Source: a virus. Taken from it: a stretch of DNA of 64,000 nt. The stretch's first letter is position 1. Every line of letters starts with the position of its first letter. A model generated the notes under the pieces. The model saw nothing but the letters and a program-made list of their open reading frames with translations, did not search any database and was not told where the DNA came from. Location of the stretch: IMG/VR virus record IMGVR_UViG_3300021197_001350, positions 1-64,000 of that record; one strand, written 5' to 3'. Shown piece by piece: positions 47,546 through 54,735 of this stretch. The position numbers were made by a program, and so were the translations under genes.

Positions 47546-48599
47546 CGCACCTTCAGCTTCAGGTATAGGCAGGCTACAGCTATGCCCTGGCAGTTGGAAT
47601 CTAGAAAAACAGTTTCCTGAGGTTGAATCAGCAGAGGCTACCGAGGGTACGATTAGGCATGAACTTATTGCTGATGAAGAACTAAAGGTTGATAGCCTTG
47701 AGCCTGAGCGTAGGTTTGTTGTTTCTAAAGCAAGGAGCCTTACGGAAAAAGCGCGCAAAGAAGTTGGCTTTACTGAATCCTCAAAGATACATAAGGAGGA
47801 AAGGTATTGGTTACTGAATGAAGCAGGGGCTAGGGTACTGAGTGGTAAGTTCGATTATGCTGAGTATGAAGGCAAGACTGGTCTGATTATAGATTACAAG
47901 ACATTAGGCGGTTACCAAATAAATGCATATGACAACCTACAGCTTAGAGCCTATGCAGTCCTGTTTGCTGAGAAGCATGACCTTGATTGTGTTTATGTTT
48001 CACTAGTGCAACCACTGGGTATTGAAGCTTACTCGATAGATATGCTTAATAAGCAGGATCTAAGAAAAGCACGGGTAAATATACTTGATATACTAAAGGA
48101 TGCCCTGCATCCCAATGCACCAAGAAGACCGCACCCTAATGCCTGTAAGTATTGCAAAGCATTGGTACACTGCCCTGAAGTCAGGAATGTTATGGACACC
48201 ATAATAGAAATCGACTTAGACAAGCTTGAGGAACCCTATGAGATTGAAAGGTTAATAGGCGTTGCTCAGATAGCATCCAAGTGGTCAGACAGGTTGACTA
48301 AGTGGGTCAAGGAAAGACTCAAGGAGGATGATGAGTATCTCCCTAACTATAAGCTAAGGAAGACAGGCTCAGTTAAATCCATAAAGGATATGCCTAAAGC
48401 GATAAAGATCATTATGGATAAGCTAGGTATAAAAGATAAAGACCTTAGTAAGTACCTTAAGATAACCCTGTCCGATATTACAAAGCTATACGAGGAGAAG
48501 ACAGGAGATAAGAAGGGATCACGCAAGGCGGTAGAGGAGATGCTATCAGAAGTTATTGTTGCCAAAGAGAAGTCTCCCTCTTTACAAAAGTCTAAGTGA
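47529..48599 (+). CDS. Cas4/RecB-like Fe-S exonuclease
   Basis: 356 residues with the PD-(D/E)XK layout of Cas4/AddB/DUF2800 nucleases: His44 in TIRHEL, Asp109 in GKFDYAE, Asp122-Tyr-Lys124, and Gln137 in NLQLRAY. Four Cys at 19, 206, 209 and 215 have the spacing of a 4Fe-4S cluster that holds both ends of such nucleases. It likely resects DNA ends to feed the annealing protein encoded just upstream, as in other phage exonuclease/annealase pairs. Confidence 0.85.
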   Translation: MDERGNAPSASGIGRLQLCPGSWNLEKQFPEVESAEATEGTIRHELIADEELKVDSLEPERRFVVSKARSLTEKARKEVGFTESSKIHKEERYWLLNEAGARVLSGKFDYAEYEGKTGLIIDYKTLGGYQINAYDNLQLRAYAVLFAEKHDLDCVYVSLVQPLGIEAYSIDMLNKQDLRKARVNILDILKDALHPNAPRRPHPNACKYCKALVHCPEVRNVMDTIIEIDLDKLEEPYEIERLIGVAQIASKWSDRLTKWVKERLKEDDEYLPNYKLRKTGSVKSIKDMPKAIKIIMDKLGIKDKDLSKYLKITLSDITKLYEEKTGDKKGSRKAVEEMLSEVIVAKEKSPSLQKSK

Positions 48600-48952
48600 A
48601 TGACAAAGAGGAAGGAACCAAACCATCTGCTAGACAAAGGTCAAGTGCTTACCCTAACGCTAAAGGACTACAGAGTCCCAAGCCTCAACGTAGTGTTAGG
48701 GTCAAACCGATGGGCAAGGGTGAAGGCGAAGAAGGAATGCGGGCTGAGTATTCTATCTGCATTGAAAGCACTAGAGTCAACCTACTCGACCCAGACAACT
48801 ACTACATTAAAGATCTCATCGATCAACTCCGCTACGCTCGCATTATCCCTGAAGATGATCCGCAAACAGTCGAAATCGAAATCATCCCCAAAAAGGTCGC
48901 GGGCTACAAACAAGAAGAAACGAAAGTAAAAATAAAAAGAAATGGGAACTAA
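48596..48952 (+). CDS. RusA-like resolvase, C-terminal half in frame 2
   Basis: This frame is open from a GTG at 48596, but only its 3' part looks like protein. From ATG 48737 it reads MRAEYSICIEST, then LLDPDNYYIKDLIDQL, then PEDDPQ and a beta-strand end. LDPDN and DD match the catalytic acids of RusA Holliday-junction resolvases. The 5' half of the family is encoded in the overlapping frame (48600-48929), one base off. The product may be a fusion made by -1 frameshifting, a separate subunit from 48737, or the result of an indel. Confidence 0.65.
   Translation: MNDKEEGTKPSARQRSSAYPNAKGLQSPKPQRSVRVKPMGKGEGEEGMRAEYSICIESTRVNLLDPDNYYIKDLIDQLRYARIIPEDDPQTVEIEIIPKKVAGYKQEETKVKIKRNGN
48600..48929 (+). 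CDS. RusA-like resolvase, N-terminal half in frame 1
   Basis: Begins at an ATG abutting the nuclease stop codon (TGAATG). Residues 16-60 (VLTLTLKDYRVPSLN, then NRWARVKAKKECGLSILSAL) match the N-terminal strand and helix of phage RusA-like proteins. After about residue 60 the sequence turns into Ser/Thr/Lys-rich text without family features, while the other frame takes up the catalytic half. Both frames stay open for over 300 bases, which is unusual. Confidence 0.6.
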   Translation: MTKRKEPNHLLDKGQVLTLTLKDYRVPSLNVVLGSNRWARVKAKKECGLSILSALKALESTYSTQTTTTLKISSINSATLALSLKMIRKQSKSKSSPKRSRATNKKKRK

Positions 48953-49682
48953 AGGAAAAAGACCAGCAATGTTATTCTATCCCCGTGATTGGTTAGTAGA
49001 TCCAAATCTAAACTCATGCAGTCTATGCGCGCAAGGGTTATGGGTTAGGATGCTATGCTATATGTGGGAGTCCGAAAAAAGAGGCTACCTAATGGTAGGA
49101 AATAAAGCACTTCATGCAGAACAAATAGTAAGGTTAGTAGGTGCAGGCAACCCTGAAAATGAAGTACTTTATTGGCTGTCAGAACTAAAAGATGCAGGGG
49201 TTTATTCAGTCACCGATGAAGGGGTTATTTATTCCCGTAGGATGGTTGATGATGAAGGAGATACGAAAACATCTAAAGCTAAGAATAAAGTAAAGTCTTC
49301 CTCGCGTACGCGCACGCGGGCGGAAGATGAAGATGAATATGTAAATAAAAAGTTTAAGACTAAGAGGGCTGTTGAAGATGCCCTTCAGTCAGAGAGGATT
49401 TCCTATGATCACTATCCAAGCTTTAAAATTTTTTGGGATATCTATCCTCCAAGGAATGGAGTGAGGCAGAACAAGAAAGAGGCTTTTGTCACATGGGTAT
49501 TCCAAGCGTTGGAAGATAAAGGAAATTTAATTATTGACTCAGTTAAGAAATTAAAAGATACAGAGAGTTGGATTAAGGAGAATGGCAGATTTGTCCCAAT
49601 GGCTACAACCTTTCTAAATGGAAACAGATGGGAAGATGAAGTCGAAGAGTTTGCCCCCTCCGCGTGGGGAATGAATGCGTAA
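48942..49682 (+). CDS. replication initiator or helicase-loader-like protein
   Basis: 246 residues. The N-terminus (PAMLFYPRDWLVDPNLNSCSLCAQGLWVRML) resembles the winged-helix domain of phage replisome organisers. A basic linker follows (about 108-140, KNKVKSSSRTRTRAED). The C-terminus has FWDIYPPRNGVRQNKKEAFVTW and FVPMATTFLNGNRWED, a pattern seen in DnaT-like or helicase-loading domains. It sits directly before the DnaB helicase, as expected for a loader. Confidence 0.75.
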   Translation: MGTKGKRPAMLFYPRDWLVDPNLNSCSLCAQGLWVRMLCYMWESEKRGYLMVGNKALHAEQIVRLVGAGNPENEVLYWLSELKDAGVYSVTDEGVIYSRRMVDDEGDTKTSKAKNKVKSSSRTRTRAEDEDEYVNKKFKTKRAVEDALQSERISYDHYPSFKIFWDIYPPRNGVRQNKKEAFVTWVFQALEDKGNLIIDSVKKLKDTESWIKENGRFVPMATTFLNGNRWEDEVEEFAPSAWGMNA

Positions 49683-49756
49683 TGGATCTCATTACTCTAT
49701 TCAGCTTCACGATGGTAATGTTAATAGGAATATGTTGGTTATATGATTGGATCTAA
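49682..49756 (+). CDS. 24-residue membrane micro-protein
   Basis: ATG in a TAATG junction with the loader gene; the stop lies inside the start of the helicase gene (14-base overlap). The peptide is one hydrophobic helix (LITLFSFTMVMLIGICWLYDWI). It may be a true membrane peptide or only a device coupling translation to the helicase gene. Confidence 0.4.
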   Translation: MDLITLFSFTMVMLIGICWLYDWI

Positions 49757-51032
49757 TTTAAGCGAGAATGATTATGAAAGCGGAGTCCTCAGCTCATGCC
49801 TGAGAGACATACAATGGCCCACGGCTTATAGCCGAGCTTGTGACATAATATCCCCTGAGCATTTTGCAGATGCTAACAAGGGTAAAGTGTTTGAGGTGAT
49901 GGGTAAGTTAACCGAGCCACCTGATGAATTTGTATTAGCTAATGAATCAGGAGTAGACATGATAGACATAATGGGTTGGTGCGAAAGGACAGAGACATCA
50001 ACTTATGTAGTCACCTTTGCCGAAGGAGTTATGAAGTGCTGGTCTAAAAGACAGGCAGAGCATATCGCTAGGGAAGTAATGGATAAGGTTTCCAACCAAG
50101 AGGATCCCAACGAGATCCTCTCTAACGCAAGTAAAAGAATTACGGATGCCCTTGGGTCTCATAGCAATGAGATTAAAGAAGTGCATGATGGCATAGATGA
50201 AACCCTACAGAATTGTTATGACCTTGATGAGGGTAAGGTGGAGCCAGGAATAAACACAGGGTTGCCTGACTTAGATAAGGTCTTAGGTGGTTTCAAGGTG
50301 GGAGAGTTTGCAACTATAGCCGCCCGACCCTCACATGGTAAGACGGCATTGGCATTATCCATAGCGGCTAATATAGCATCCACTGGCAAGAAGGTTTTAT
50401 TCTGTAGCCTTGAGATGACAACTGAACAGCTGAGAAAAAGATTAATGCACGCTGAGGCACGAGTACCTATTATCAATAGACCCAATCACTACAATGGTGA
50501 AGACAGGCATAAGCTTGAAGATGCGGTTGGTAGGATTAAGGGTTGGAGCCTAAAGGTGGATCAGACTTGTGGAGTCACAGTACCTTATCTCCTTTCAAAA
50601 GCAATGGCTGAGAAAACACGGAACGGACTTGATATACTATTCATTGATTACATTGGTATAATGAATGGGCCAGGCAAGGATATATACGAGAGGGTATCAG
50701 GGATATCCCGTGGCATTCAGCAAATAGCAAAGAAGGTTGAGATACCTGTGGTTGCATTATCCCAACAGAACAGGGATTCCGAAAAGGACAACAATGCAAA
50801 GATGAGTCACCTTAGAGACTCAGGTAGTGTAGAGCAGGATGCCGATCAGGTGATCATGCTTAGGCGTTCTAAGGATATGGGCGATAAGCCTTTTGAACCC
50901 GTAGAGATAATGGAAGTGACCATCGCCAAGAATCGGAATGGTTGCACAGGTAAAATACCCTTGACATTTTGTAGAAGCTTTGCACGATATGAAAGCACAG
51001 CGAAAGAAAACAGCGAACCCAGATTAAACTAA
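49743..51032 (+). CDS. dnaB: replicative DNA helicase (DnaB family)
   Basis: 429 residues. The RecA-like domain has Walker A ARPSHGKT (194-201), Walker B DILFIDY (297-303) and a downstream LSQQNRDSE and GSVEQDAD pattern typical of DnaB motifs H3/H4 around 340-365. The N-terminal 150 residues form the helical domain. It unwinds DNA at phage forks with the loader upstream and the SSB-like protein downstream. Confidence 0.93.
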   Translation: MIGSNLSENDYESGVLSSCLRDIQWPTAYSRACDIISPEHFADANKGKVFEVMGKLTEPPDEFVLANESGVDMIDIMGWCERTETSTYVVTFAEGVMKCWSKRQAEHIAREVMDKVSNQEDPNEILSNASKRITDALGSHSNEIKEVHDGIDETLQNCYDLDEGKVEPGINTGLPDLDKVLGGFKVGEFATIAARPSHGKTALALSIAANIASTGKKVLFCSLEMTTEQLRKRLMHAEARVPIINRPNHYNGEDRHKLEDAVGRIKGWSLKVDQTCGVTVPYLLSKAMAEKTRNGLDILFIDYIGIMNGPGKDIYERVSGISRGIQQIAKKVEIPVVALSQQNRDSEKDNNAKMSHLRDSGSVEQDADQVIMLRRSKDMGDKPFEPVEIMEVTIAKNRNGCTGKIPLTFCRSFARYESTAKENSEPRLN

Positions 51033-51033
51033 T

Positions 51034-51273
51034 ATGGAAAGAAAAAACAATACCGCCGCTCTCTTCAAAGAAGAAGAGAAGAAAAACGAAAATGGCCCCG
51101 ACTACACAGGGATGGGTCTTATAGAAGGAAAAGAACTTCGACTTGCAGCTTGGATCAATGAAGCTAAATCTACTGGGAAGAAATATCTTAGTATAGCTTT
51201 CTCTGAACCAATGGAAAAAAAGGCTCAAGAACCTAAGTCATCAAAGGAGGATGATGACGACATTCCTTTCTAA
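51034..51273 (+). CDS. ssDNA-binding-like protein with SSB-type tail (79 aa)
   Basis: The segments NNTAALFKEEEKKN, PDYTGMGLIEGKELRLAAW and KYLSIAFSEP match a small phage protein with an OB-like core. The C-terminus DDDDIPF closely mimics the acidic tip of bacterial SSB, which recruits replication partners. It lies one base after the helicase gene. Replication support is likely; DNA binding itself is inferred. Confidence 0.7.
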   Translation: MERKNNTAALFKEEEKKNENGPDYTGMGLIEGKELRLAAWINEAKSTGKKYLSIAFSEPMEKKAQEPKSSKEDDDDIPF

Positions 51274-51298
51274 TACCAATTAGATTCCATAACATTAG

Positions 51299-51331
51299 GG
51301 AGTAGGTGCGGGATACACCTGCTCCTTTTTT
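51299..51331 (+). terminator. intrinsic terminator of replication block
   Basis: GGAGTAGGTG pairs with CACCTGCTCC (51299-51308 with 51316-51325, one G-T pair) around a 7-base loop, followed by six T's. It ends the plus-strand replication transcripts against the convergent minus-strand genes. Confidence 0.9.
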
Positions 51332-51746
51332 ATTTCTCAATAAATATATCCCAGTTATCTTTGTACTTCTCGTACTGACCTTTATTCCCCTGTGGGTACA
51401 ACCATACACACCTGCTTTTTATTTTTCCACATGGTATGATATACCAGATATCCCAACTAGCTATGTAGCACGCCAGGATATCTGCCTGCGAGCAGTCTAT
51501 ACTTTTCTTACTACTCCCTGAGGCTGCAGTTATTCTAAACCTAGCAGTTGTGTTATACCTGCGGTCGTAGACCTGAGTGTGGGTTCCTTTGATTTGAACC
51601 TTATAGCAAACACCATCGGCGTACACGACAAGATCATGTGGCAAGTAATCTCCTATAGGCACATGGGGCTGTAACCCACGCCTTAGGGATTCTGCTATGA
51701 AGAGCTGCTCGTAGAGGGTTCCTGCTTGCTTTGAGCTGAACTCCAT
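51330..51746 (-). CDS. PD-(D/E)XK endonuclease-like protein (138 aa)
   Basis: Contains GDYLPHDLVVYADG followed by YKVQIKGT, giving Asp38 and Gln51-Ile-Lys53 as likely active-site residues, close to the PDDEXK_5 endonuclease family. It is a small single-domain protein. It overlaps the next nuclease gene by 52 bases, so both are made from one transcript. A role in resolving or degrading DNA is likely; the substrate is unknown. Confidence 0.7.
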   Translation of the reverse strand: MEFSSKQAGTLYEQLFIAESLRRGLQPHVPIGDYLPHDLVVYADGVCYKVQIKGTHTQVYDRRYNTTARFRITAASGSSKKSIDCSQADILACYIASWDIWYIIPCGKIKSRCVWLYPQGNKGQYEKYKDNWDIFIEK

Positions 51747-52210
51747 GGCGTTAACGCCTCCTGAGGCAGTATATAGGCTTCGGGTGCGTCTTCTGATAGT
51801 TTCCCTATGTTGACCTCTTTAAGGAAGTCCTCGGTCTTTATATAGCCCCTTAAGGTCATGTGTGGTGGATTACCTGTTACCAGCACATAGTAGTCACTGT
51901 CCCTAGGTGAGGCTTTCAATCTAGCTACAAGCTTACCAGAGTGATAGCGAGTTGTTTTAACTTCAACTCTATTTCCCTGAGGTGACCTTAAATCAAAGCC
52001 GCCGCTGCGTGATCTTATACTAAGATCAGGGAAAACATTCATCACCTTAGCTACAGCTACCTCTCCAGCCATACCGACATACTCTACTTCAAAGTCATCT
52101 TCTTCGGATATCTTCTGGTTGGGTACGCCGTCTTTTCTGGATATGGCAGTTCTTGCTTTGGCAACCTGCTTAATTAATTCGTCTTCTATTTCGTTTAACT
52201 TTACTTTCAC
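51695..52210 (-). CDS. PD-(D/E)XK nuclease-like protein (171 aa)
   Basis: GGFDLRSPQGNRVEVKTT places Asp73, Glu83 and Lys85 in a classic PD-(D/E)XK active site, with Glu50 in AGEVAVAK as the possible helix acid. The C-terminus is Ser/Gln-rich. It is a second nuclease beside the previous one, read on the opposite strand to the replication genes. It may act in host DNA breakdown or recombination; the exact class cannot be set. Confidence 0.7.
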   Translation of the reverse strand: MKVKLNEIEDELIKQVAKARTAISRKDGVPNQKISEEDDFEVEYVGMAGEVAVAKVMNVFPDLSIRSRSGGFDLRSPQGNRVEVKTTRYHSGKLVARLKASPRDSDYYVLVTGNPPHMTLRGYIKTEDFLKEVNIGKLSEDAPEAYILPQEALTPWSSAQSKQEPSTSSSS

Positions 52211-52230
52211 TTACTCTTTCGCTTATGGGT

Positions 52231-52404
52231 TTAACTCGCTTCCCCAAGTTTTTCAGGGGGCATATACTCTAATACACCAGATGGATCCCTACTAGTCAAG
52301 CGGATGAATACATCCAGCACCTCAAGTAGGTCACAAGTAGGTATAGAATCGTCAACAGATAACTCTATATCCTGTCCACCGCCCTCCCATTTTAAAGTAA
52401 TCAT
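52231..52404 (-). CDS. small hypothetical protein (57 aa)
   Basis: ATGA overlap with the upstream Cys-rich gene and a frame of 57 residues starting MITLKWEGGGQDIELSVDD. It is acidic with a short beta start and a helix (DLLEVLDVFIRLTS). It lies between two well-supported minus-strand genes, which argues that it is real. Function is not recognised. Confidence 0.7.
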   Translation of the reverse strand: MITLKWEGGGQDIELSVDDSIPTCDLLEVLDVFIRLTSRDPSGVLEYMPPEKLGEAS

Positions 52405-52724
52405 TCCCATCCCAGGTTCTCAGTCTCCACTTTACCCCAGCATGAACCTTTTGTCATAGCAAGGAATGGTGTATAGCAACCGCAACCCATCTTTTTATTC
52501 CATAATGGGCGGCACTGTCGTAGATCTTTATTATATATTGGGCATTTCATACAGGTACGCAATCGCGTACGCCATCTTTTCCTACCCACTCCTAGCATAA
52601 AACCCTTATGCAGCATCTTAAATAGGGGGAGGATTCCATTTGCACCACCCTCAAGTTTGACGATGGCCCACCATTCTCGGAACCTAGAAGGCTTTAAGCC
52701 CAGTATCTTCATGCTGTACGGCAT
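52401..52724 (-). CDS. Cys-rich metal-binding protein (107 aa)
   Basis: I choose the ATG at 52724, with AAGGG 4 bases upstream, over one 48 bases earlier. Cys58, 61, 71, 81, 83 and 95 occur in the pattern CMKCPIY, QCRP, GCGCY, SCWGK, like small zinc or Fe-S proteins found in phages. It is the first gene of the four-gene minus-strand island with two nucleases. Function is unknown. Confidence 0.65.
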   Translation of the reverse strand: MPYSMKILGLKPSRFREWWAIVKLEGGANGILPLFKMLHKGFMLGVGRKRWRTRLRTCMKCPIYNKDLRQCRPLWNKKMGCGCYTPFLAMTKGSCWGKVETENLGWE

Positions 52725-52797
52725 ACTACCCTTAAAGTACATGAATGTCAAGTATATACAAAGTAAAGCCACAAGGGGGTTAATATATTTCAGATTC

Positions 52798-52826
52798 TTG
52801 GAAACTAGAGAAACGGTATATATATA
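52798..52826 (+). promoter_or_regulatory. candidate promoter for right-hand genes
   Basis: TTGGAA (52798-52803), a 17-base spacer and TATATA (52821-52826; TATACT two bases on). It stands at the left end of the 253-base gap before the plus-strand gene at 53026 and would give a long leader of about 190 bases containing the C-run, palindrome and repeats listed below. Confidence 0.45.
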
Positions 52827-52848
52827 CTGATATCACATCGCGTGCGTT

Positions 52849-52868
52849 CCCCCCTCCCCCCGCCCCCC
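52849..52868. repeat. C-tract, G-tract on minus strand
   Basis: Three runs of six C's separated by single bases (T, then G) on the plus strand. The minus strand carries three G6 runs, which can form G-rich structures. Such tracts are prone to sequencing error and to slippage. Position upstream of regulatory repeats suggests a transcription or replication signal, but nothing proves it. Confidence 0.6.
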
Positions 52869-52870
52869 AA

Positions 52871-52892
52871 CTATACAAGTGCAGTTGTATAG
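52871..52892. promoter_or_regulatory. perfect palindrome, possible operator
   Basis: CTATACAA and TTGTATAG form an exact 8-bp inverted repeat around GTGCAG. It lies directly before the first ATGACAGCC repeat. It could be a dimeric repressor site or an RNA hairpin in the leader. No T-run follows, so it is not a terminator. Confidence 0.5.
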
Positions 52893-52893
52893 C

Positions 52894-52933
52894 ATGACAG
52901 CCGTAAACCCTTGAATGACAGCCAGTTGCTAGG
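52894..52933 (+). repeat. ATGACAGCC direct-repeat pair, copy 1
   Basis: ATGACAGCC at 52894-52902 and 52915-52923, starts 21 bases apart, followed by AGTTGCTAGG. The same arrangement occurs at 54772-54810. Two-turn spacing suits paired binding of a protein on one DNA face; an RNA element or an iteron are alternatives. Confidence 0.7.
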
Positions 52934-52935
52934 TT

Positions 52936-53009
52936 GAATTTCGATTGTCGAATTTCACTGAGTCATTGGATGTCACCTCTCCAACCGCTCGGAACTACAC
53001 TCAGAGGTG
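52936..53009 (+). promoter_or_regulatory. structured 5' leader of the 134-residue gene
   Basis: Contains an imperfect hairpin (52936-52944 with 52948-52956, inner TTCGA/TCGAA) and a 7-bp stem CACCTCT/AGAGGTG (52974-52980 with 53003-53009) ending just before the AGGAGG ribosome site. The second stem could control access to that site. Confidence 0.45.
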
Positions 53010-53025
53010 AAGGAGGAAATGCAAA

Positions 53026-53430
53026 ATGCAAAACCCATTCGCAAACGATAACACCCATCCGCAAGAAAAGACCAACATCGCTCCTCTCCTTACAGGAGAT
53101 AAGTTAATCACTCTGCTAGCAAAGCTAGCTGAGAAGGGATTGATGGAGTGGGACGCTGAGCGTAGCTTAGCAATGGTTGCAAAGCGTGTGTTAACACAGA
53201 CAGCAGGAAGCACTGAGGAAGCTCAAGGACTTCGTGGTTGGCTTTCAAGCCAAGGCTTCAGAGGTTCCCGTAGAAGCAGAAGCTTCTACCTTTCTCTCAG
53301 CGACTTGGAAAGTCGTGGCGTTACCATCACCGATGGTAAACCACAAGTTTGTGAACCAAAGGTTCAACAGGCTAAAGGTCGTAGCAAAGCTACACTGAAC
53401 TTTTCCGACATCATGGGGCTTACTGAGTAA
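53026..53430 (+). CDS. hypothetical protein (134 aa) with strong leader
   Basis: Starts at the ATG 9 bases after AGGAGG; an ATG 7 bases earlier is out of frame and soon stops. The protein is basic in the middle (RGSRRSRSF, about 78-86) with a helical start and an end that may fold as a small domain. It has its own promoter region and a strong terminator, so it is a single-gene unit and probably highly expressed. No family is recognised. Confidence 0.75.
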   Translation: MQNPFANDNTHPQEKTNIAPLLTGDKLITLLAKLAEKGLMEWDAERSLAMVAKRVLTQTAGSTEEAQGLRGWLSSQGFRGSRRSRSFYLSLSDLESRGVTITDGKPQVCEPKVQQAKGRSKATLNFSDIMGLTE

Positions 53431-53442
53431 GCCTTGTGATTG

Positions 53443-53477
53443 GGGTAGCCCTTCGGGGCTACCCTACCTTTTTTTTC
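53443..53477 (+). terminator. intrinsic terminator with UUCG loop
   Basis: GGGTAGCCC pairs with GGGCTACCC (53443-53451 with 53456-53464) around a TTCG tetraloop, followed by TACC and a T-run to 53477. A textbook rho-independent terminator after the 134-residue gene. Downstream genes need read-through, antitermination or another promoter. Confidence 0.92.
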
Positions 53478-53514
53478 TTTTCGTTCAACAACAACAACAT
53501 AGGAGGATATATAT

Positions 53515-54123
53515 ATGTCTATCGACACAGCAGTATCAGCAACATCAACAATACAAACACCATCCAATATGGATGATGCAGATTGGAGTCACTTTCGTAA
53601 GCTCGACAAGTTAGAGCTTGATTGGTCACCTCGTTCCATCTTGGATCATCTCAAGATTAGCCCTAACACTGTCCGTAGGATATTGGGCTACTCCGAGACC
53701 AAGGTGGCTAATGCTGAAAGGCATCTTCGTTATAAGTCTTCAACTTATAAGCCACAACCTTGCAGTTATGTTGTCCGTCCCATAAGGGAGGATGAGATAA
53801 ATGGTGAGGATGTTAGGATGAAAGTGGTTGACTACTATGATGGTGACAGGGTTAAGCCTGGCTATAAGCCATCACCACTAAAGGTTGACCGAGGTGGTAT
53901 AGGTTATGAGGATGCCTTCTACGAAGCAGTAGGTTTGGGAGGTGACAAACATAGATTTCCAATCGTTGATGTTGAACAGGGTAATGATGATGAAGTTGCC
54001 ACTATGTCTTACGAACATAAGACAGGTGGTGCTATAAGCTTCGTCAAGAAAGCAGTAGCCAAGATGACTCGCCGTAGGAACTACGGAACTTGCTTGTCTA
54101 CTATCAGTCCTTACAGATCGTAA
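53515..54123 (+). CDS. hypothetical protein (202 aa), HTH-like segment
   Basis: Preceded by a CAA-rich leader and AGGAGG. Residues about 37-60 (WSPRSILDHLKISPNTVRRILGYS) read as a possible helix-turn-helix. A Tyr/Pro-rich middle and a basic C-terminus (KKAVAKMTRRRNYG) follow. It could be a DNA-binding regulator, but no family is recognised. The stop codon is followed 8 bases later by an H-type pseudoknot and then the large noncoding region. Confidence 0.7.
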   Translation: MSIDTAVSATSTIQTPSNMDDADWSHFRKLDKLELDWSPRSILDHLKISPNTVRRILGYSETKVANAERHLRYKSSTYKPQPCSYVVRPIREDEINGEDVRMKVVDYYDGDRVKPGYKPSPLKVDRGGIGYEDAFYEAVGLGGDKHRFPIVDVEQGNDDEVATMSYEHKTGGAISFVKKAVAKMTRRRNYGTCLSTISPYRS

Positions 54124-54131
54124 GGCTGAAC

Positions 54132-54163
54132 CGACCCACTTGGGGGTCGTTAAACATACCAAG
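54132..54163 (+). ncRNA. H-type pseudoknot 1
   Basis: Stem 1 is CGACCC/GGGTCG (54132-54137 with 54144-54149). The loop holds one A then CTTGG, which pairs with CCAAG (54159-54163) across an A-rich 9-base linker (TTAAACATA). A T5 run follows at 54168-54172. Geometry equals that of the second pseudoknot at 55896-55926 although the sequences differ. Confidence 0.75.
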
Positions 54164-54580
54164 ACACTTTTTCGGATGGTAGTATGGCTACTATGCTTCG
54201 CCAAAAGCATGGAGAAATCCAAGTTATGAGGTTAGGAAGATTGACCACGGCATCCATATGGATGACTAGGTTGGCTTACTCATGGTAACCCTATCTATGG
54301 GGTTTGATACCGAGGCTGAGTCTCATGTCGTTGATTATTCAGTCGGGCTTTATATGCATAGATTATCCTGTAATACAGGGTGTCGGTCTCTCCTTCATGA
54401 GAGGCATAGGAATCCCAAGTATAGATGAACGATCTATTGAGGCTTATCACCTTTCTATACTCCAAGATCAGGCATAGGGGATAACAGCATCGTGGTTTAC
54501 CAGTCGGTGCTAAGGTGGGGATCATCGTATGGTGTGACCACCAAGAACGGGGACAACATTTATACGGAGGGTTGTCATGC

Positions 54581-54619
54581 AGTATGGCGGTAGGGGGCTA
54601 TACTAATATTTACTTTTGA
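54581..54619 (+). terminator. hairpin plus ATTTACTTTTGA element
   Basis: The 8-bp stem AGTATGGC/GCTATACT (54581-54588 with 54597-54604) is followed by AAT and ATTTACTTTTGA (54608-54619). The same 12-mer follows another hairpin at 55031-55042. It may be a weak intrinsic terminator or a processing site between RNA domains. Confidence 0.45.
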
Positions 54620-54659
54620 ACAACGATATACATCACGCTGCAGATGGTCACTATATCGG

Positions 54660-54735
54660 GGTCGGTTTGGTAAGAGCTTGGACTAGTGACGGCTAGTCTA
54701 CATTACCTTAACTCTCGGTGTTAGAGAGGCTGACC
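54660..54735 (+). ncRNA. tRNA-sized three-helix RNA domain
   Basis: A 7-bp outer stem (GGTCGGT/GCTGACC, two G-T pairs) is followed by TT, a long arm (GGTAA/TTACC outside GACTAG/CTAGTC), and a 5-bp stem with a 7-base loop (CTCTC/GAGAG) abutting the outer stem. Total length is 76 bases. This mimics acceptor and T arms, but the loop is GGTGTTA, no D arm exists and no CCA is encoded, so it is not a normal tRNA. A T7 run follows. Confidence 0.6.

Noticed and set aside
54132-54163. Stop-codon read-through signal
   Set aside because: Spacing after the stop codon resembles viral read-through pseudoknots, but the frame meets another stop within a few codons in both cases.
54295-54525. Minus-strand open frame of 76 codons over RNA region I
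   Set aside because: No ribosome site, odd composition, and it runs through several perfect stems; neighbours are on the plus strand.
54660-54735. Canonical tRNA gene
   Set aside because: No D arm, no TTCRA loop, no anticodon arm with a 7-base loop and no CCA end.
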